A DNA stretch of 64,000 bases from NCBI RefSeq assembly GCF_900002575.1, contig NZ_LN650648.1, forward strand, positions 1,899,565 to 1,963,564, given 5' to 3'. Every line of letters begins with the position of its first letter. Within the stretch, counting starts at the first letter, position 1. Below are positions 61,745 through 64,000 of the stretch, in pieces. Position numbers and translations under genes: made by a program. The notes under the pieces are model-generated. The model saw only the letters and a program-made list of their open reading frames with translations. It searched no databases and had not been told where the DNA came from. Source of the DNA: Romboutsia hominis (GTDB lineage Bacteria; Bacillota; Clostridia; Peptostreptococcales; Peptostreptococcaceae).

Positions 61745-63892
61745 GTGAAAAATATTTTTAAAATATATAAAAAAGACATAAAGGATATTTTTACAAACAA
61801 AGTATTGTTAGTAATAATACTAGGACTAACTGTCTTACCATCATTATATGCCTGGTTTAATATAAAGGCATCTTGGGATCCTTATGGTAGTACTAAAAAT
61901 ATATCAGTTGCTATAGTTAATAATGATAAAGGTACTGAAATAAGGGGTAAGGATATAAATGTTGGTGATGAATTAGTAAAAAAACTTAAAGAAAATGATA
62001 ATTTAGGTTGGAAATTTGTAGATAAAGCTGACGCAATAAATGGAGTTAAAAAAGGTACATATTATGCCTCAGTTGAAATTCCAGAAAGCTTTTCTAAAGA
62101 TTTAACTTCATTAACTTCTGATGAAGTCAAAAAAGGTAAGATAATATACACAGTTAATGAAAAAATAAACGCGATAGCCCCTAAAATTACAGATAAAGGT
62201 GCTTCAACTATACAAAATGAAGTTAATCAAACAGTAGTAAAAACTGTTAGTCAAATTATATTTGAAGTATCTAATAATTTAGGTATAGAACTTGAAAATC
62301 AGCTTCCAAAGCTATCTAATTTAGAAAGTGAACTTATAGATGTTCAAAGTAAATTTAAAGATATATATAAAACTGTAAATCTTGCTTCAGATGCTACAGA
62401 TAAAGTACAAGATCTTGCTAAGGAATTAAAAAAAGATGTTCCTTTAATAACTTCTACTATATCTAATACTAAAAAGTTAGCATCAGATGTAAAAGTATTT
62501 TTACAAGATAGCAAAGGTAGCTTAGATAAAGTTGCTCCTGTAATAAAAGAAGATTTGCAAATAGTATCTAAAGTTTCATCAAGTGCTTCATCAAATATAT
62601 CATCTATAATAGATGCGATAAATAACGGTGCTGATAATGTACCTCAACTTATAGATAGCTTATCATCAAAGCTTTCTACTTTATCAAGTACAAGTAATAC
62701 AGTACTAGACTTTTTAAATAAACTAAATGCTATTAAACCAGGTGGGCCTCTAGAAAATGCTATATCATCTTTACAGTCTATAAATAATAGCTTAAATAAT
62801 GCTACTAACGCTTTAAATGCTATAAAAGGACAGATTGCAAATGGAGAAAAACCATCTTTAGATAAGTTAAATAGTGTATTAAAGGTTGTAAATGATGTAA
62901 ACCAAATTTCTACATCAATTTTAAATAATTTTGATTCAAAAATAATAAATCCTATAAATAACATATTTGAGGGAAGTTTCAATACTGCTAATGAAGTTAT
63001 TAGTGTGTTAGATAAAGCTCAAGCAAAACTACCTCAAGTTGAGGATATACTAAATACTACGATATCATTATCAGATAGTGCGAAAGATAATATATCATTT
63101 ATAAGAAAAAAACTACCTATAGCTAAATCAACAATTGATGAATTAGTTAATGCTATGAAAAAAATAAACTCAAGTGACGATGTTAATGAGTTAATATCAT
63201 TACTAAAAAGCGATGCTATAAAGCGTGCTGAGTTCTTAAAGCAACCAGTAGAGCTAGTTACAGATAAATTATATCCAGTAGCTAACTACGGAGCTGGTAT
63301 GACTCCATTTTATACAGTATTATCTTTATGGGTTGGTGTACTTTTACTAATGTCATTACTGTCTGCTAATGTACATGGAGATTACAAACCATTTGAGATA
63401 TACTTTGGTAGAGGACTTACTTTCTTAACTATAGCTATAATACAAGCTTTTATCGTAAGTGCTGGTGATTTATATATTCTAAATGTTAAAGTTATTGATC
63501 CTTTATCATTTGTATTATTATCAATGTTTACAAGTATTGTATTTACAGCTATTGTATACTCATTGGTCTCTATATTTGGAAATGTAGGAAAAGCAATAGG
63601 TGTAATACTATTAGTTATACAAGTTGCTGCATCAGGAGGTACTTTCCCTATACAAGTTACTCCTCCATTTTTCCAATACGTAAACCCATTTTTACCATTT
63701 ACTTATGCTATATCTGCTCTTAGAGAGACTGTAGGTGGTATTTACAAACCAGTATTGATAAAGGATATATATGTATTAATAGTATTCTTAATAATACCTA
63801 TAATATTAACTATACTATTTAAAGGTATTATTAATAAATATACAAAACCTATAAGTGATAAATTTAATGAAAGTGACTTAACTGGACATTAA
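61745..63892 (+). CDS. YhgE/Pip-domain membrane protein
   Basis: This 715-residue protein belongs to the YhgE/Pip family, which includes phage-infection protein and type VII secretion-associated proteins. The N-terminal helix (LLVIILGLTVLPSLYAWFNI) leads to a Pip_N-type extracytoplasmic region. A long Ser/Asn-rich coiled-coil segment (about 190-500) and then five or six C-terminal helices (from FYTVLSLWVGVLLLMSLLSANVHGDYKP) follow, in the ABC2-permease-like arrangement. The start is GTG 61745 behind GGAGGTG. Confidence 0.92.
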   Translation: MKNIFKIYKKDIKDIFTNKVLLVIILGLTVLPSLYAWFNIKASWDPYGSTKNISVAIVNNDKGTEIRGKDINVGDELVKKLKENDNLGWKFVDKADAINGVKKGTYYASVEIPESFSKDLTSLTSDEVKKGKIIYTVNEKINAIAPKITDKGASTIQNEVNQTVVKTVSQIIFEVSNNLGIELENQLPKLSNLESELIDVQSKFKDIYKTVNLASDATDKVQDLAKELKKDVPLITSTISNTKKLASDVKVFLQDSKGSLDKVAPVIKEDLQIVSKVSSSASSNISSIIDAINNGADNVPQLIDSLSSKLSTLSSTSNTVLDFLNKLNAIKPGGPLENAISSLQSINNSLNNATNALNAIKGQIANGEKPSLDKLNSVLKVVNDVNQISTSILNNFDSKIINPINNIFEGSFNTANEVISVLDKAQAKLPQVEDILNTTISLSDSAKDNISFIRKKLPIAKSTIDELVNAMKKINSSDDVNELISLLKSDAIKRAEFLKQPVELVTDKLYPVANYGAGMTPFYTVLSLWVGVLLLMSLLSANVHGDYKPFEIYFGRGLTFLTIAIIQAFIVSAGDLYILNVKVIDPLSFVLLSMFTSIVFTAIVYSLVSIFGNVGKAIGVILLVIQVAASGGTFPIQVTPPFFQYVNPFLPFTYAISALRETVGGIYKPVLIKDIYVLIVFLIIPIILTILFKGIINKYTKPISDKFNESDLTGH

Positions 63893-63934
63893 AATTTAAT
63901 ATAAAAGATTAATATATAAAAATATATATAAATC

Positions 63935-63970
63935 AAAAAAGTCTTCCTAAAATCTTTAGGAAGACTTTTT
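63935..63970 (+). terminator. Terminator after the YhgE/Pip gene
   Basis: AAAAAGTCTTCCTAAA pairs with TTTAGGAAGACTTTTT over about 15 bp with a short loop, followed by a T tract. Confidence 0.9.
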
Positions 63971-64000
63971 ACTATATTAATATTTTATGTCATCGTAATG

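Overview
This window is AT-rich, low-GC Firmicute DNA. Gene order, codon use and content point to the Peptostreptococcaceae, near Clostridioides, Paraclostridium and Romboutsia. The signs are reverse-type rubrerythrins, an exported Fe/Mn superoxide dismutase, a pyridine-motif-lacking thioredoxin reductase, Moco and selenium-hydroxylase maturation genes, and an rpsB-to-ispG cluster followed by dacF, tupABC and a Hanks-type kinase homologue. The species cannot be fixed from sequence alone. I found no tRNA, rRNA, CRISPR array, insertion sequence or prophage.

Layout: 1-1030 is the end of a polysaccharide export control locus (CpsD-like kinase, cut by the window edge, and a CpsC/Wzz-like protein). 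1190-9830 is a housekeeping cluster on the minus strand: rpsB, tsf, pyrH, frr, a small gene, uppS, cdsA, dxr, rseP, ispG. It joins translation, UMP kinase, undecaprenyl and isoprenoid synthesis, CDP-DAG synthesis and site-2 proteolysis. It starts at a clear sigma-A promoter with a structured rpsB leader. 9941-15690 holds a D,D-carboxypeptidase, an SH3b-3D exported protein, a mop-tupBCA tungstate/molybdate uptake operon and a membrane-anchored pseudokinase. 16158-20290 contains an exported zinc-peptidase-like protein and, facing it, a three-gene unit (CPA antiporter, nitroreductase, voltage-sensor K+ channel) behind a fluoride riboswitch.

20443-30500 is mostly transport and regulation: GltS, a tandem DUF1540 protein, a second CPA antiporter with a strong promoter, MarR, GntP with a divergent XRE-cupin regulator and repeated operator-like sites, BioY with a long leader hairpin, and a four-SH3b NlpC/P60 hydrolase. 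30700-35600 has PlsC and then a Moco/molybdenum-hydroxylase maturation operon (yqeB, xdhC, mogA, moaA, moaC, MOSC). 35750-43510 has YbjQ with an overlapping small membrane protein, a split threonine/serine exporter, a DegV/FakB protein behind a FapR-like operator, a long RecQ and an alanine/sodium symporter. 43950-48300 has trxA/trxB, an OmpR-type two-component system and a small DNA-binding gene apparently split by a frameshift.

48690-63970 has a PTS EIIC_2 protein, a pentapeptide-repeat protein fused to a two-helix ion-channel-like domain, an NhaC-family transporter under a lysine riboswitch, exported SOD, YdjM, membrane proteins, two nearly identical reverse rubrerythrins, an MsmK-type ABC ATPase beside a CdaR/PucR regulator, MntP and a YhgE/Pip protein.

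The features most worth following are a roughly 143-bp dispersed element (two full copies, one partial) whose inverted ends co-vary and abut terminators, the fluoride-riboswitch operon, the pseudokinase, the pentapeptide channel, the A8-tract frameshift, the FapR-like site at degV, and two genes whose Shine-Dalgarno sequences point to AUU or AUA starts.
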